This document shows, piece after piece, positions 7,238-15,986 of a stretch of DNA of 16,212 nt. The notes beneath the pieces are model-generated. The model was not told where the DNA came from. It ran no database searches and was given only the letters and a program-made list of their open reading frames with translations. Each line of letters starts with the position of its first letter. Within the stretch, counting starts at the first letter, position 1. The DNA is from Chitinophaga pinensis (lineage in GTDB: Bacteria; Bacteroidota; Bacteroidia; Chitinophagales; Chitinophagaceae), in the NCBI GenBank assembly GCA_943331145.2, contig CALQKL020000023.1, positions 1-16,212 of the forward strand, read 5' to 3'. The position numbers and the translations under genes were made by a program.

Positions 7238-7993
7238 TTATTTCACTTCAACTGAATCTACTAAATCAGCATCTGCCAAAATTCTTCCGCAGTTTTCGCA
7301 AACCATAATTTTTTTACGCAATTTGATTTCACTTTGTTTTTGTGGAGGAATAGCATGAAAACATCCACCACAACTATCACGCTCTACAGCAACAACAGCT
7401 AACCCATTATGGTAGTTATTGCGAATGCGATCGTAACTGCTTAACAAACGCTCATCTGCTTGTGTTCTTGCTTTTTCAGCAATGCCGTTATAATGCTTTT
7501 CTTCTTTTTCAGTTTCACTGATGATTTTTTCTAACTCTCCTTTTTTGCCGCTTAAGTTTAATTCTTTTGTTGCAACCGCTTTAATAGCAAGTTCCAATTG
7601 ACGTGCTTTATCAGAAATTTCTTCTGTAGCATCTTTGATGTGCTTTTCACAAAGTTTTTCCTCAAGTTGTTGCATTTCAATTTCTTTATTCAATGCTTCA
7701 AACTCGCGACTGTTTTTTACGTTGTCACTTTGTTTTTCGTATTTAGCAATCAATCCCTGAGCATCTTTAATGCCTTGCTTTTTTTGTTCGATAAATTCTT
7801 GAATTCCGTTGATTTCTTCTTCAATACGGGTTTGACGTGCATGAAGTCCTTCAATTTCATCTTCAAGATCTTTAACTTCTATTGGAAGTTCACCTTTTAA
7901 TATTTGAATTTCATCCAGTTTGCTGTCAATCTTTTGTAATCTTACAAGAGCCGTTAATTTTTCTTCAACTGAAAATTCTTTAATCGCAGCCAT
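7238..7993 (-). CDS. Coiled-coil C4 zinc-ribbon protein (COG1579 type)
   Basis: This is a 251-residue member of the family often annotated as 'C4-type zinc ribbon, possibly nucleic acid-binding'. Residues from about 10 to 185 are almost entirely charged heptad helix, expected to form a long antiparallel coiled coil. The C-terminal ribbon has two knuckles, C208/C211 (CGGC) and C232/C235 (CENC), with the family phrase CGGCFHAIPPQ between them. The biochemical role is unresolved; structural relatives suggest a nucleic-acid or protein scaffold. It starts 57 bp after the Nif3-family gene on the same strand and ends at a strong terminator, so the two form an operon. This pairing is, from general knowledge, recurrent in Bacteroidota. 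The ATG at 7993 gives MAAIKEFSVEEKL, a normal family N-terminus. The family call is good, the function unknown. Confidence 0.9.
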   Translation of the reverse strand: MAAIKEFSVEEKLTALVRLQKIDSKLDEIQILKGELPIEVKDLEDEIEGLHARQTRIEEEINGIQEFIEQKKQGIKDAQGLIAKYEKQSDNVKNSREFEALNKEIEMQQLEEKLCEKHIKDATEEISDKARQLELAIKAVATKELNLSGKKGELEKIISETEKEEKHYNGIAEKARTQADERLLSSYDRIRNNYHNGLAVVAVERDSCGGCFHAIPPQKQSEIKLRKKIMVCENCGRILADADLVDSVEVK

Positions 7994-8050
7994 ATTTAGT
8001 TTGTTTTTTAAAATTTTGTTGGTTCTTACTTTTGTGCCGTATTTATAAAA

Positions 8051-9145
8051 CTACAAATATTTTACCGGGTTGGTATGCACATCCGTTTTGAAGTGGGCAA
8101 AGGTAGGGAAATTCTTTTTCAAAACATCAGCAAAAAGTTCTATTGAAAATTGTTCACTTTCAAAATGTCCAATATCTACCAAAACCAACTTATCGTTTGC
8201 CTCAAAAAAATCGTGATACTTAATATCTGAGGTAATAAAAACATCTGCATTCGCTCGAATGGCATCTTGAATTAAAAAACTACCAGACCCGCCACAAATG
8301 GCAACTTTCTTTATTTTATTGGAAATAATGTGGGTATGTTTCAAACATTTTACGTTGAAAATTGATTTTAAATCATTTAAAAAATCTTTAGTGTCCATAG
8401 ATTGCTCCAATTCAGCTATTATACCAGAGCCGATTTCTTGGTTTTTGTTTTGCAGCATATATAATTCATAAGCTACTTCCTCGTAGGGGTGCGCATTTTG
8501 CATCGCATTTAAAACGGCAGATTGTTTCCAAATTGGAAATATCACTTCCACTTTAGCTTCTTTTTGGATGGTTCTTATTCCGATACTTCCAGTATGTGGA
8601 TGAGCGCCTTCTAGTGGTTTAAAACTTCCGGTACCTTCGGAAACGAAACTGCATTCCCCGTAATTACCCATTTCACCAGCTCCAGCTTCAAATAAAGATT
8701 TTTCTAAGGCTTCTTGATGCTCAAATGGAACAAAAACGACGATTTTCTGTATCAAAAATGGTTTAAGCTGTAAAATTTTTCTATTTATTAAATTAAGCTT
8801 TTCTGCTATTTTACCATTTACCCCATTTATTACATTATCCATATTTGTATGACAAGCATAAATGGCAATATCATTTTTTATGGCTGTAATGATTGTTTTA
8901 TCAACATAATTATCAGCATCAAACTTTTTAATGCCTTTGAAAACGATAGGATGATGTGCAATTACTAGATTACAATTCTTAGAAATTGCATCATTAATAA
9001 CAGCTTCAGTTGCATCCAAACACAATAAAGCACCTGTGCATTCCGTTTGTTTGTTGCCAGTGATTAATCCGGAATTATCGTATGGTTCCTGAAGAAACAA
9101 TGGTGCCATTTTTTCTAAAACTGAGATTATTTCTGAAATAGTCAT
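8051..9145 (-). CDS. Nif3-family dinuclear metal-centre hexameric protein
   Basis: This cytosolic ring-forming protein of the NIF3/YbgI/YqfO family is often labelled 'GTP cyclohydrolase 1 type 2 homologue', though its real reaction is uncertain. The dimetal ligands are in place: H64/H65 in AHHPIVFKG, H99 and D103 in CHTNMDN, and H327/E331 in DIGHFESE. At 364 residues it is the long, YqfO-like form. The segment from about 131 to 235, with GNYGECSF, a GTGSFKP loop and NAHPYEEVAYELY, is the inserted PII/CutA-like domain between the two halves of the Nif3 core. The ATG at 9145 gives MTISEIISVLEKMAP, a normal family start. It is the first gene of a two-gene operon with the zinc-ribbon protein and is divergent from the lipoprotein gene across an 85-bp gap. 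The family call is secure; substrate unknown. Confidence 0.94.
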   Translation of the reverse strand: MTISEIISVLEKMAPLFLQEPYDNSGLITGNKQTECTGALLCLDATEAVINDAISKNCNLVIAHHPIVFKGIKKFDADNYVDKTIITAIKNDIAIYACHTNMDNVINGVNGKIAEKLNLINRKILQLKPFLIQKIVVFVPFEHQEALEKSLFEAGAGEMGNYGECSFVSEGTGSFKPLEGAHPHTGSIGIRTIQKEAKVEVIFPIWKQSAVLNAMQNAHPYEEVAYELYMLQNKNQEIGSGIIAELEQSMDTKDFLNDLKSIFNVKCLKHTHIISNKIKKVAICGGSGSFLIQDAIRANADVFITSDIKYHDFFEANDKLVLVDIGHFESEQFSIELFADVLKKNFPTFAHFKTDVHTNPVKYL

Positions 9146-9230
9146 GACTAAAATTATGTAATACTCGGTAATTTTTAAAATAACATCTAAAATTACAACA
9201 TGGATAAATGATTTTTTTTACTTTTATGTA

Positions 9231-9704
9231 ATGTTAATACACTTTAAACAAAGAAAATTACCCTTTTTATACATATGTATAATTTTAATTATAAGTCTTT
9301 TTTTTCTTGGCTGTAAGAAAAAAGCAGAGGAAGTGTATGTAGCGAATATATTTGAACAGTATTTTGAGCAAAATATTTTGAATAATGACTTTATTGTTAG
9401 TTATTCAAAAAGCCAAGGCATAGAAAATACAAATGTATTTGACGGTTACCGATTTAGATTATTGAAAAACACATATTATGATGGACCAATGACAGCAACA
9501 AAGAACGGAATTACTTATTCTGGCACTTGGAGCAGCAATAGTGATTACGGAAAACTTATTATAAATATTAACCAACCATCAATTCCTGCCGAGTTTATTT
9601 TCCTAAATAGATCTTGGCGGTTTACAGAAAAAGCGCTGCCAACGATGAAGTTAGCACCTTGGGGAAGCACAGATTCCACAGAACTTCACATGCAAAGACA
9701 ATAA
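9231..9704 (+). CDS. Small predicted lipoprotein, unknown function
   Basis: This is a 157-residue protein I cannot assign to a named family. It has a lipoprotein-type signal: basic HFKQRK (4-9), a hydrophobic stretch (about 10-26), and FLGC with C28 as the likely lipidated residue. C28 is followed by KKKAEE, so it is probably anchored in the outer or inner membrane facing the periplasm or surface. After this comes an acidic/aromatic helix (EQYFEQNILNND) and then alternating beta strands (YYDGPMTATKNGITYSGTWS, KLIINI, EFIFLNRSWRF), suggesting a small beta-sandwich or lipocalin-like fold. It ends with KLAPWGSTDSTELHMQR. The ATG at 9231 fits the signal peptide; an ATG at 9226 is immediately followed by a stop. 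It is expressed in the same direction as the giant surface protein 95 bp downstream, so co-expression is possible, and no terminator is evident between them. Confidence 0.8.
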   Translation: MLIHFKQRKLPFLYICIILIISLFFLGCKKKAEEVYVANIFEQYFEQNILNNDFIVSYSKSQGIENTNVFDGYRFRLLKNTYYDGPMTATKNGITYSGTWSSNSDYGKLIININQPSIPAEFIFLNRSWRFTEKALPTMKLAPWGSTDSTELHMQRQ

Positions 9705-9799
9705 ATTTTTACCCCAACACAATAATTTGCCAATTTTTGAGTTTATAGTATAAGAAGCGTTCATTCGTTTCGATTTCTATAAAAACAAAAGCCAATCCT

Positions 9800-12700
9800 A
9801 TGAATTTTTTTACTTGGGTAAAAACCACGGGTATCCTTGCAATTTGCATTTTACTTAACACTGTAAGCTTTGCACAAGCAAACTTCAGCTCGAACACAAC
9901 TTCGGGTTGTGCTCCTTTAGCTGTTAATTTTACAGACAATTCTGGTGGAAGTCCAACTTACTGGACCTGGCATTTTGGAGATGGCTCAATATCACATCTT
10001 AGAAACCCCTCAAGAGTGTATGATGCTCCTGGTGATTATACAATAAAATTGGTTATCAATACCAGCAATGGTGTTGATTCTGTTATTAGAACACAGTATA
10101 TACATGTTTACGCAAAACCTGTTGTAAATTTTTCAACTTCAAATTCAAATGGTTGCACCCCATTAATTACAAATTTTAATGATTTAAGTACTTCTCAAAA
10201 TGGAAGCATCGTAACTTGGAACTGGGATTTTGGGGATGGCAATTTAAGTACATTACGCAATCCTTCTCACAGCTACCTAAGCTCTGGGAATTTCAACGTT
10301 TCATTACAAACTACAAATAATTTTGGTTGTACATCTTCAATAACAATTGCAAACTATATACAAGTTTACAACCATCCAAATGCTATTTTTACAAACAGCA
10401 ACATTCCAATTTGTAGTGCTCCTGAAATGGTGATTTTTAATAACGGTTCAAATGGATTGGGTGCACTTAGTTATGCATGGGCTTTTGGAGATGGGACAAC
10501 ATCAAACGATACAACTGCAATAGTTTCTCATAATTATGTAACAACTGGAACTTTTAATGTTCAATTAATTGTAACAAATACATACGGTTGTACAGATACT
10601 TTCATAAAAAACAATGCTGTAGTAATTTCAAACAATATCAGCGGATTTAATGCGGTTAATGTAGCATGTAAAAATGATGTAGTAGCCTTTACAAATACAA
10701 GTACTCCCAATCCAACAGGGACATTATGGAATTGGGGAGACGGAACAACATCTATAGGAAACAGTGTAACACATCAATACAGATCAACTGGTGTATTTGA
10801 AATAAAATTATACAACAACTTTGGTTCTTGTGTAGATTCTGTAATTAGAACTATAACTATAAAAGACTTACCAATTGTAGACTTTACTGCGAACCCATTA
10901 TCTGGATGTTTATCCCCAATGACAGCAAATTTCACCAATACATCAACACTTGCATCAACTTATTTATGGAACTTTGGTGATAACACAACATCTACCGACG
11001 AAGCACCAAGTCATATTTATAATACACCAGGAAATTATACCGTTACCTTAACAGGTACTTCAATAAATGGCTGTAAAAATACTAGAGTAAGAGATCAATA
11101 TATTAGTATTCAATTGCCAGTTGTTAGTATAAGAAATATGCCACAAAGTGGATGCGGTCCATTAACAAAAACTTTTCAACATCAGGTTGTTGGAGGAGAT
11201 AACATTGTGAGCTATATGTGGAATTTTGGAGACGGAACAACATCTACATCAATGAGTCCTACACATACATTTAACGTGGGTACATATGATATCACTTTAA
11301 TTATTGTAACCGCTTCTGGTTGTACTGACACGGTTGTTTATACGCGCGGTATAAGGGTTGGAACAAGACCACATACTGCGTTTGACGCCACTCCAAAAAT
11401 AACATGTGCTCAATTTCCGGTAGCATTTGGAGATTCAACACCAATTGCAGATTCTGTTAATCAATGGCTATGGTTTTTCGGAGATAATACAACAAGCACT
11501 TCACAAAATCCAAGTCATGTTTATGTTGATACCGGCTATATGACAGTAACATTAATAACTGCTTATAATGGTTGTAAGGACACTTTAATCATGACAGATT
11601 TTTTATTCATTAACCCACCAATTGCAAATTTTAAAGTTGTAGTTGATTGTGCAGACAGAAAGAAAAGAAAATTTGTAGACCAATCAATTGGAGCAGATAG
11701 TTGGTTTTGGAATTTTGGTGATGGCGTAACCTCAACTGAAATAAATCCAGAACATTATTATATTGCAAATGGACAATATACAGTAAGTTTAACAGTATAC
11801 AATAATTCTACTGGATGCAGTTTTACAAAAACATCTGTAATTTATATTGTAGATCAACATCCAACAATATTTGCTTCAAGTTATTCAATTTGCAAACCAG
11901 GTGATATAAAATTCAAAGCATTAGGTGTAACACCTGCATATTTCAATGCATTTAATTGGAGCTTTGGCGACAATTCAACCGGGACAGGTGATTCTATTAC
12001 AAAAAGATATTTCAATGCAGGTATTTACTGCGTTAGATTAACAACAATTGATAAAAACGGTTGTAAGGATACAGCATTTACTAACCCATGTATCCAAGTA
12101 AATGGGCCAAAAGCTAGATTTAGTGCATCAACTACAAATGGTTGTGCAAATTCAAATATTGCTTTTCGTGACAGTTCTTTATCAGATGGAAGAAACAGAA
12201 TAATTTCAAGAACTTGGAATTTTGGAGATGGAACAATCATTACAACAACAGATTCAATTGTAAGTCATCTTTATACAAGAGGTGGCATGTTTACAGTTAG
12301 TTTATTGGTAATGGATACTGCAGGTTGTTCAGAATTATTAACCAAAACAAATTACGTTACAGTTAACAAACCAATTTCAAATTTCTATACAACAGATTCA
12401 ATAAGTTGTCCACGTAGTAATGTTAATTTTATAAATAGTTCTCAAGGATTTGGATTAACTTATTTATGGAATTTTGGTGACGGTAACACTTCTGCATTAA
12501 CAAACCCAACACATCAATATGCAACAAATGGGCTGTATAATATCACATTATCAATTTGGGATCAAAATGGTTGTACAAATGATTCTACAAAAGTAAATAT
12601 GGTTCATATTTCTAGACCTGCCGCACGTTTTAATGTAAGTGATACGTTAGGAACTTGTCCTCCATTAATTGTAAATTTCACTAACCAATCTTCAAACCAA

Positions 12701-14605
12701 AACAGTTGGTCATGGGATTTTGGTGATGGATCAGGAGTTGTAAATACATTTAGCCCTTCACATTTCTATGCTGTTGCAGGTACATTTCACCCTAAATTAA
12801 TCATCACTAGTCCTGGAGGGTGTACCGATACCGTTCAAAAAACAATTGTAGTAAGAGGCCCAAGTGGAACATTTAGCTATGCTGGATTGAGTGGCTGTAT
12901 TCCAACTATTGTAAACTTTAATGCGATCACTAGAAACACGATAAGTTACACATGGGATTTCAGTGATGGAACGGCTGTAGACACAACAAGTAATGTAATA
13001 TCACATCAATATACAGTTGCAGGTTCTTTTTTACCTAAAGTTATTTTAAGAGATACTTCAGGTTGTACGTTTGCCTTAAGAGGCAGAGATACCATAAAAA
13101 TTCACTCCATTGAAGCAGATTTTAGTTTGAATACACAAACCCTTTGTGATCAAGGTTCAGTATTTTTTAATAGTAGCGTAAATGCAAGTGATCCTACATC
13201 AACATATCAATGGACATTTGGAGATGGTACAACTTCAACAAGTCAGAATCCAAATCATTTATATACTACTACCGGTATATACTATCCGAAGTTAATCGTT
13301 ACATCAACATTTGGTTGTAAGGACACAATGATTAGTGCTAATCCAATTAAGATTGTAAAATCTCCAGTTGCTAATATTACACAATCAATAAATGGTTGTG
13401 TGCCATTAAATGTTAATTTCAATAGTTTAAATATTGTTGCAGATACTTCTGCATTAACATGGTCTTGGAGATTCGGCAATGGAATGGTTTCTAATCTAAT
13501 GACCCCATTAATGCAAACATATTCAGTTGCAGGAAGCCATCCAGTACAGTTGATTGTTACAAACAGTTCGGGCTGTAAAGATACTGCCAACGCAATTGTT
13601 GAAGCATATGCAATACCAGTAATTAATGCAGGCTTGGATACGATGATTTGTAGAGGAACTGGAATAAATATTCAAGCAACTGGTGCTGTTCAATATGTTT
13701 GGAGTCCATCAAGAGGATTAAGTTGTACAACTTGTGCTAGTCCAATTGCCAACCCTGATAGTTTACAGCAATACATTGTAACTGGCACAAGCAGTAATGG
13801 ATGCATCAGTAGGGACTCTGTAAAAGTTGCTGTAAAATATCCATTCAACATGACAACCAGCAGAAAAGATTCATTATGTATTGGAAACGCCGTAACGATG
13901 CATGCAAATGGAGCTTATAGATATACTTGGACACCATCTACAGGATTAGATAATCCTAATTCAGCAAATCCAGTAGCTACACCAAGGGTAAGTACAACCT
14001 ATCAAGTAGTTGGTACTGATGATAGAAATTGTTTTACCGTAACCGCTACCATTCCAATTATTGTACACAATTATCCAACTGTAGAAGCAGGGGCAGATAG
14101 AACAATTAATGTTGGGCAAACAATAAATATTATACCTCAAGTATCTTCAGATGTAATTGATGCAAGATGGACCCCAACAAACGCTATTTTCCGTGATATA
14201 TTCCCAGGTATCACTGTAAAACCAAATACTACAACGACATACAAAGTAGAGGTGAAAAATAAAGGAGGTTGCAAAGCAACCGATGAATTAACGGTAAACG
14301 TTTTGTGCAATGGAGCAAACATGTTTGTCCCAAACACATTCTCTCCAAATCAAGATGGTGTAAATGATTTATTTTATCCAAGAGGAAGTGGCATCTTTAC
14401 CATAAAAAGATTTAAAGTTTTTTCAAGATGGGGTGAAGTTATTTTTGAACAAAATAATTTCAATGCAAATGATCCTTCTAAAGCATGGGATGGAACATTC
14501 AAAGGAAAAAAGCTAGATCCAGATGTATATATTTATACAGTTGATGTAATGTGTGATAACTATACGGTATTATCTTTCAAAGGAAATGTGGCTTTAATAA
14601 AATAA
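9800..14605 (+). CDS. Giant secreted PKD-repeat protein with T9SS type B sorting domain
   Basis: This 1601-residue protein is predicted to be exported by Sec, cross the outer membrane by the type IX secretion system, and act as a surface adhesin, filament or matrix component. Residues 1-25 are a signal peptide ending SFA/Q. Residues 27-1273 are 15 consecutive PKD domains of 79-88 residues, each built around W-x-FGDG...H.Y...G.Y.V.L...GC.D; near-variants are NWGDG in domain 4, FSDG in 13 and FGNG in 15. Residues 1274-1503 are three Ig-like modules of the 'W(S/T)P..GL' type, the first with a CxxC (1309/1312). Residues 1504-1601 match the gliding-motility-associated C-terminal domain (VPNTFSPNQDGVNDLF, FSRWGEVIF, AWDGTFKG, VYIYTVDV), a type B signal. 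The PorP/SprF-like gene downstream is its likely partner. Ligand and role in gliding, if any, cannot be read from sequence. Confidence 0.93.
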   Translation: MNFFTWVKTTGILAICILLNTVSFAQANFSSNTTSGCAPLAVNFTDNSGGSPTYWTWHFGDGSISHLRNPSRVYDAPGDYTIKLVINTSNGVDSVIRTQYIHVYAKPVVNFSTSNSNGCTPLITNFNDLSTSQNGSIVTWNWDFGDGNLSTLRNPSHSYLSSGNFNVSLQTTNNFGCTSSITIANYIQVYNHPNAIFTNSNIPICSAPEMVIFNNGSNGLGALSYAWAFGDGTTSNDTTAIVSHNYVTTGTFNVQLIVTNTYGCTDTFIKNNAVVISNNISGFNAVNVACKNDVVAFTNTSTPNPTGTLWNWGDGTTSIGNSVTHQYRSTGVFEIKLYNNFGSCVDSVIRTITIKDLPIVDFTANPLSGCLSPMTANFTNTSTLASTYLWNFGDNTTSTDEAPSHIYNTPGNYTVTLTGTSINGCKNTRVRDQYISIQLPVVSIRNMPQSGCGPLTKTFQHQVVGGDNIVSYMWNFGDGTTSTSMSPTHTFNVGTYDITLIIVTASGCTDTVVYTRGIRVGTRPHTAFDATPKITCAQFPVAFGDSTPIADSVNQWLWFFGDNTTSTSQNPSHVYVDTGYMTVTLITAYNGCKDTLIMTDFLFINPPIANFKVVVDCADRKKRKFVDQSIGADSWFWNFGDGVTSTEINPEHYYIANGQYTVSLTVYNNSTGCSFTKTSVIYIVDQHPTIFASSYSICKPGDIKFKALGVTPAYFNAFNWSFGDNSTGTGDSITKRYFNAGIYCVRLTTIDKNGCKDTAFTNPCIQVNGPKARFSASTTNGCANSNIAFRDSSLSDGRNRIISRTWNFGDGTIITTTDSIVSHLYTRGGMFTVSLLVMDTAGCSELLTKTNYVTVNKPISNFYTTDSISCPRSNVNFINSSQGFGLTYLWNFGDGNTSALTNPTHQYATNGLYNITLSIWDQNGCTNDSTKVNMVHISRPAARFNVSDTLGTCPPLIVNFTNQSSNQNSWSWDFGDGSGVVNTFSPSHFYAVAGTFHPKLIITSPGGCTDTVQKTIVVRGPSGTFSYAGLSGCIPTIVNFNAITRNTISYTWDFSDGTAVDTTSNVISHQYTVAGSFLPKVILRDTSGCTFALRGRDTIKIHSIEADFSLNTQTLCDQGSVFFNSSVNASDPTSTYQWTFGDGTTSTSQNPNHLYTTTGIYYPKLIVTSTFGCKDTMISANPIKIVKSPVANITQSINGCVPLNVNFNSLNIVADTSALTWSWRFGNGMVSNLMTPLMQTYSVAGSHPVQLIVTNSSGCKDTANAIVEAYAIPVINAGLDTMICRGTGINIQATGAVQYVWSPSRGLSCTTCASPIANPDSLQQYIVTGTSSNGCISRDSVKVAVKYPFNMTTSRKDSLCIGNAVTMHANGAYRYTWTPSTGLDNPNSANPVATPRVSTTYQVVGTDDRNCFTVTATIPIIVHNYPTVEAGADRTINVGQTINIIPQVSSDVIDARWTPTNAIFRDIFPGITVKPNTTTTYKVEVKNKGGCKATDELTVNVLCNGANMFVPNTFSPNQDGVNDLFYPRGSGIFTIKRFKVFSRWGEVIFEQNNFNANDPSKAWDGTFKGKKLDPDVYIYTVDVMCDNYTVLSFKGNVALIK
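9878..13618 (+). repeat. Array of 15 tandem PKD-domain coding repeats
   Basis: The repeats encode residues 27-1273. Domain boundaries by residue are 27, 108, 194, 280, 359, 441, 525, 608, 689, 771, 859, 941, 1022, 1105 and 1190, ending at 1273. At the DNA level the most conserved stretch encodes FGDGTTST (for example near 10489, 11225 and 13219). Elsewhere the repeats are well diverged, so this is an old array rather than a recent expansion. Fourteen domains carry a cysteine pair about 54-61 residues apart; domain 1 has only the first. Confidence 0.9.
14309..14602 (+). other. T9SS type B (gliding-motility-associated) C-terminal sorting domain
   Basis: This stretch encodes residues 1504-1601 of the giant protein. 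The pattern is F-x-P-N-x-F-SPNxDGxND near the start, a K-x-F-x-V-F-x-RWGE strand in the middle, W-DG-x-F-x-G-K, and a final VxxFKGxxxLIK strand. These are the hallmarks of the family known as CHU_C/TIGR04131. Proteins with this signal are typically secreted with the help of a PorP/SprF-family outer-membrane protein, which is encoded next. Confidence 0.9.
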
Positions 14606-14634
14606 TCCAAATCGCGCTTTTGTTTATAGAATAG

Positions 14635-14669
14635 AAATGGGGCTTGCAGTAAAATGCAGGCCCATTTTT
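14635..14669 (+). terminator. Terminator of the giant PKD gene
   Basis: AAATGGG (14635-14641) pairs with CCCATTT (14661-14667), and an inner TGCA pairs with TGCA across small internal mismatches. Five T follow (14665-14669). It is 30 bp past the stop codon, implying that the SprF-like gene downstream is mostly transcribed from its own promoter or by read-through. Confidence 0.75.
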
Positions 14670-14865
14670 ATTGCTCGAAATACTTTATAAAGACAAGTAT
14701 AATTTCAAAAGTGAAAATTCAATAAAGACAAATCGAAAATAGATAAACTTATCCCCTGTTTTACAAAGAGAAGTCTGATTTTTTTTAATTATTACTTCTT
14801 TTTTATACAATAAGTTAAGCCCAAATTCGTTTATATTATACCGTAACTTATTTAAAACAAACCCT

Positions 14866-15897
14866 ATGAACACAACTTTTAAAACACTGACGCTAATGTT
14901 ATGTCTGTGGTTTTGCAAGCAAAATATACTAGCACAAGACATACATTTTTCACAAATTTTTGAAACGCCAATTTTAAGAAACCCATCTCTTGCTGGATTA
15001 TATAATGGCGATGTTCGTATTCAAGCTGTGCATAGAAATCAATGGAACTCTGTAACAGATGCGTATCAAACAACTTCAATGAGTTGTGACTACAAACAAC
15101 ATGTTGGAAATGGAGATGACTTTATCAGTTTTGGTGGTCAAGTAGTTTACGATAAAGCAGGAACGATAGCTTTAACAACAACGCAAGTGTTACCTGCTAT
15201 TAATTACAACAAATCCATGAGTGATTTCAAAAACGTTTATTTATCATTAGGTTTCATGGGGGGATTGATTCAACGTAGATTAGATCGTTCAAAGATGACT
15301 ACCAACAATCAATACGATGGCACAGGATACAATGGAGCTCTTGCGGATGGAGAAACTTTTTCGTCTAATGGTTATAGCTACTTTGATGGCAGTGTAGGAA
15401 TGAGCTTGAATTCGCAATTGGGAGAAAATGAAAATAACAATTTTTATGTAGGTTTAGCCTATCACCATTTCAATCAATCTAAGAAAGCGAATTTCTACAA
15501 TACCGCAAGCCAATCTGTAACGCCAAGATGGGTATTATCATCTGGTGTACGTTATGAAATGACAAGCAATTCTTACTTCACACTTCAAGCAGATTATAAT
15601 AAACAAGGTACTTACCAAGAAATAGTTGGTGGAGCAATTTACTCAATGAGAATTGGTCAAAATGAAGAAGTTAGATATTTATTCCATTGTGGAACATATA
15701 TGAGATGGAGAGATGCAATCATTCCTGTTGCAAAAATTGAATTTCAACCTTTAGCAGTGGCTATAAGTTATGATGCAAATATTTCTGCTTTAAAAACATC
15801 AAGTAAAGGAAGAGGCGGTTTTGAAATTTCACTTTCTTATCAAAAATTTAGAAAGAACAACAGCAGTTTAGATGCTGTAAGATGCCCTAAATTCTAA
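14866..15897 (+). CDS. PorP/SprF-family type IX secretion outer-membrane protein
   Basis: PorP/SprF proteins are outer-membrane beta-barrels that help secrete or anchor T9SS substrates carrying type B sorting domains. The 343-residue product has a signal peptide (1-23, cleaved before QDIHFSQ) and then the family N-terminus HFSQIFETPILRNPSLAGLYNG...RIQAVHRNQW. Alternating amphipathic strands follow (FISFGGQVVYDKAG, VYLSLGFMGGLIQRRLD, FYVGLAYHHFNQS, WVLSSGVRYEM, FTLQADY, IVGGAIYSMRI). The C-terminus GGFEISLSYQKF...RCPKF is typical of the family and resembles a barrel-closing strand. The ATG at 14866 begins a good signal peptide. It follows the type B substrate gene by 260 bp in the same orientation, with a terminator between them and another after it. 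The match to SprF-like proteins is strong; whether it serves only its neighbour is inference. Confidence 0.92.
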   Translation: MNTTFKTLTLMLCLWFCKQNILAQDIHFSQIFETPILRNPSLAGLYNGDVRIQAVHRNQWNSVTDAYQTTSMSCDYKQHVGNGDDFISFGGQVVYDKAGTIALTTTQVLPAINYNKSMSDFKNVYLSLGFMGGLIQRRLDRSKMTTNNQYDGTGYNGALADGETFSSNGYSYFDGSVGMSLNSQLGENENNNFYVGLAYHHFNQSKKANFYNTASQSVTPRWVLSSGVRYEMTSNSYFTLQADYNKQGTYQEIVGGAIYSMRIGQNEEVRYLFHCGTYMRWRDAIIPVAKIEFQPLAVAISYDANISALKTSSKGRGGFEISLSYQKFRKNNSSLDAVRCPKF

Positions 15898-15986
15898 TAC
15901 AACTATTTATACTAATCAAACAGTTATACCCTGACCAGGTTCTAACAAGCAAATATTTTTGTTTTTATGGATTGTTTGGATAACAG

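Noticed and set aside
9709..9939. Minus-strand open frame across the start of the giant PKD gene
   Set aside because: Overlaps the promoter and signal-peptide region on the opposite strand; composition is explained by the antisense of the signal peptide and domain 1.
9878..13618. Regularly spaced similar DNA blocks, considered as a CRISPR-like or tandem DNA array
   Set aside because: The repetition is at protein level (PKD domains of about 80 residues in one open frame); spacing and DNA identity do not fit CRISPR.
14685..14942. Minus-strand open frame before the PorP/SprF-like gene
   Set aside because: Mostly AT-rich spacer and the antisense of a signal peptide; no family resemblance.
15930..15939. 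CCTGACCAGG palindrome with nearby CCCTGA, considered as a riboswitch fragment (TPP-like)
   Set aside because: It lies after a stop codon and before a terminator, with none of the other conserved TPP core elements.
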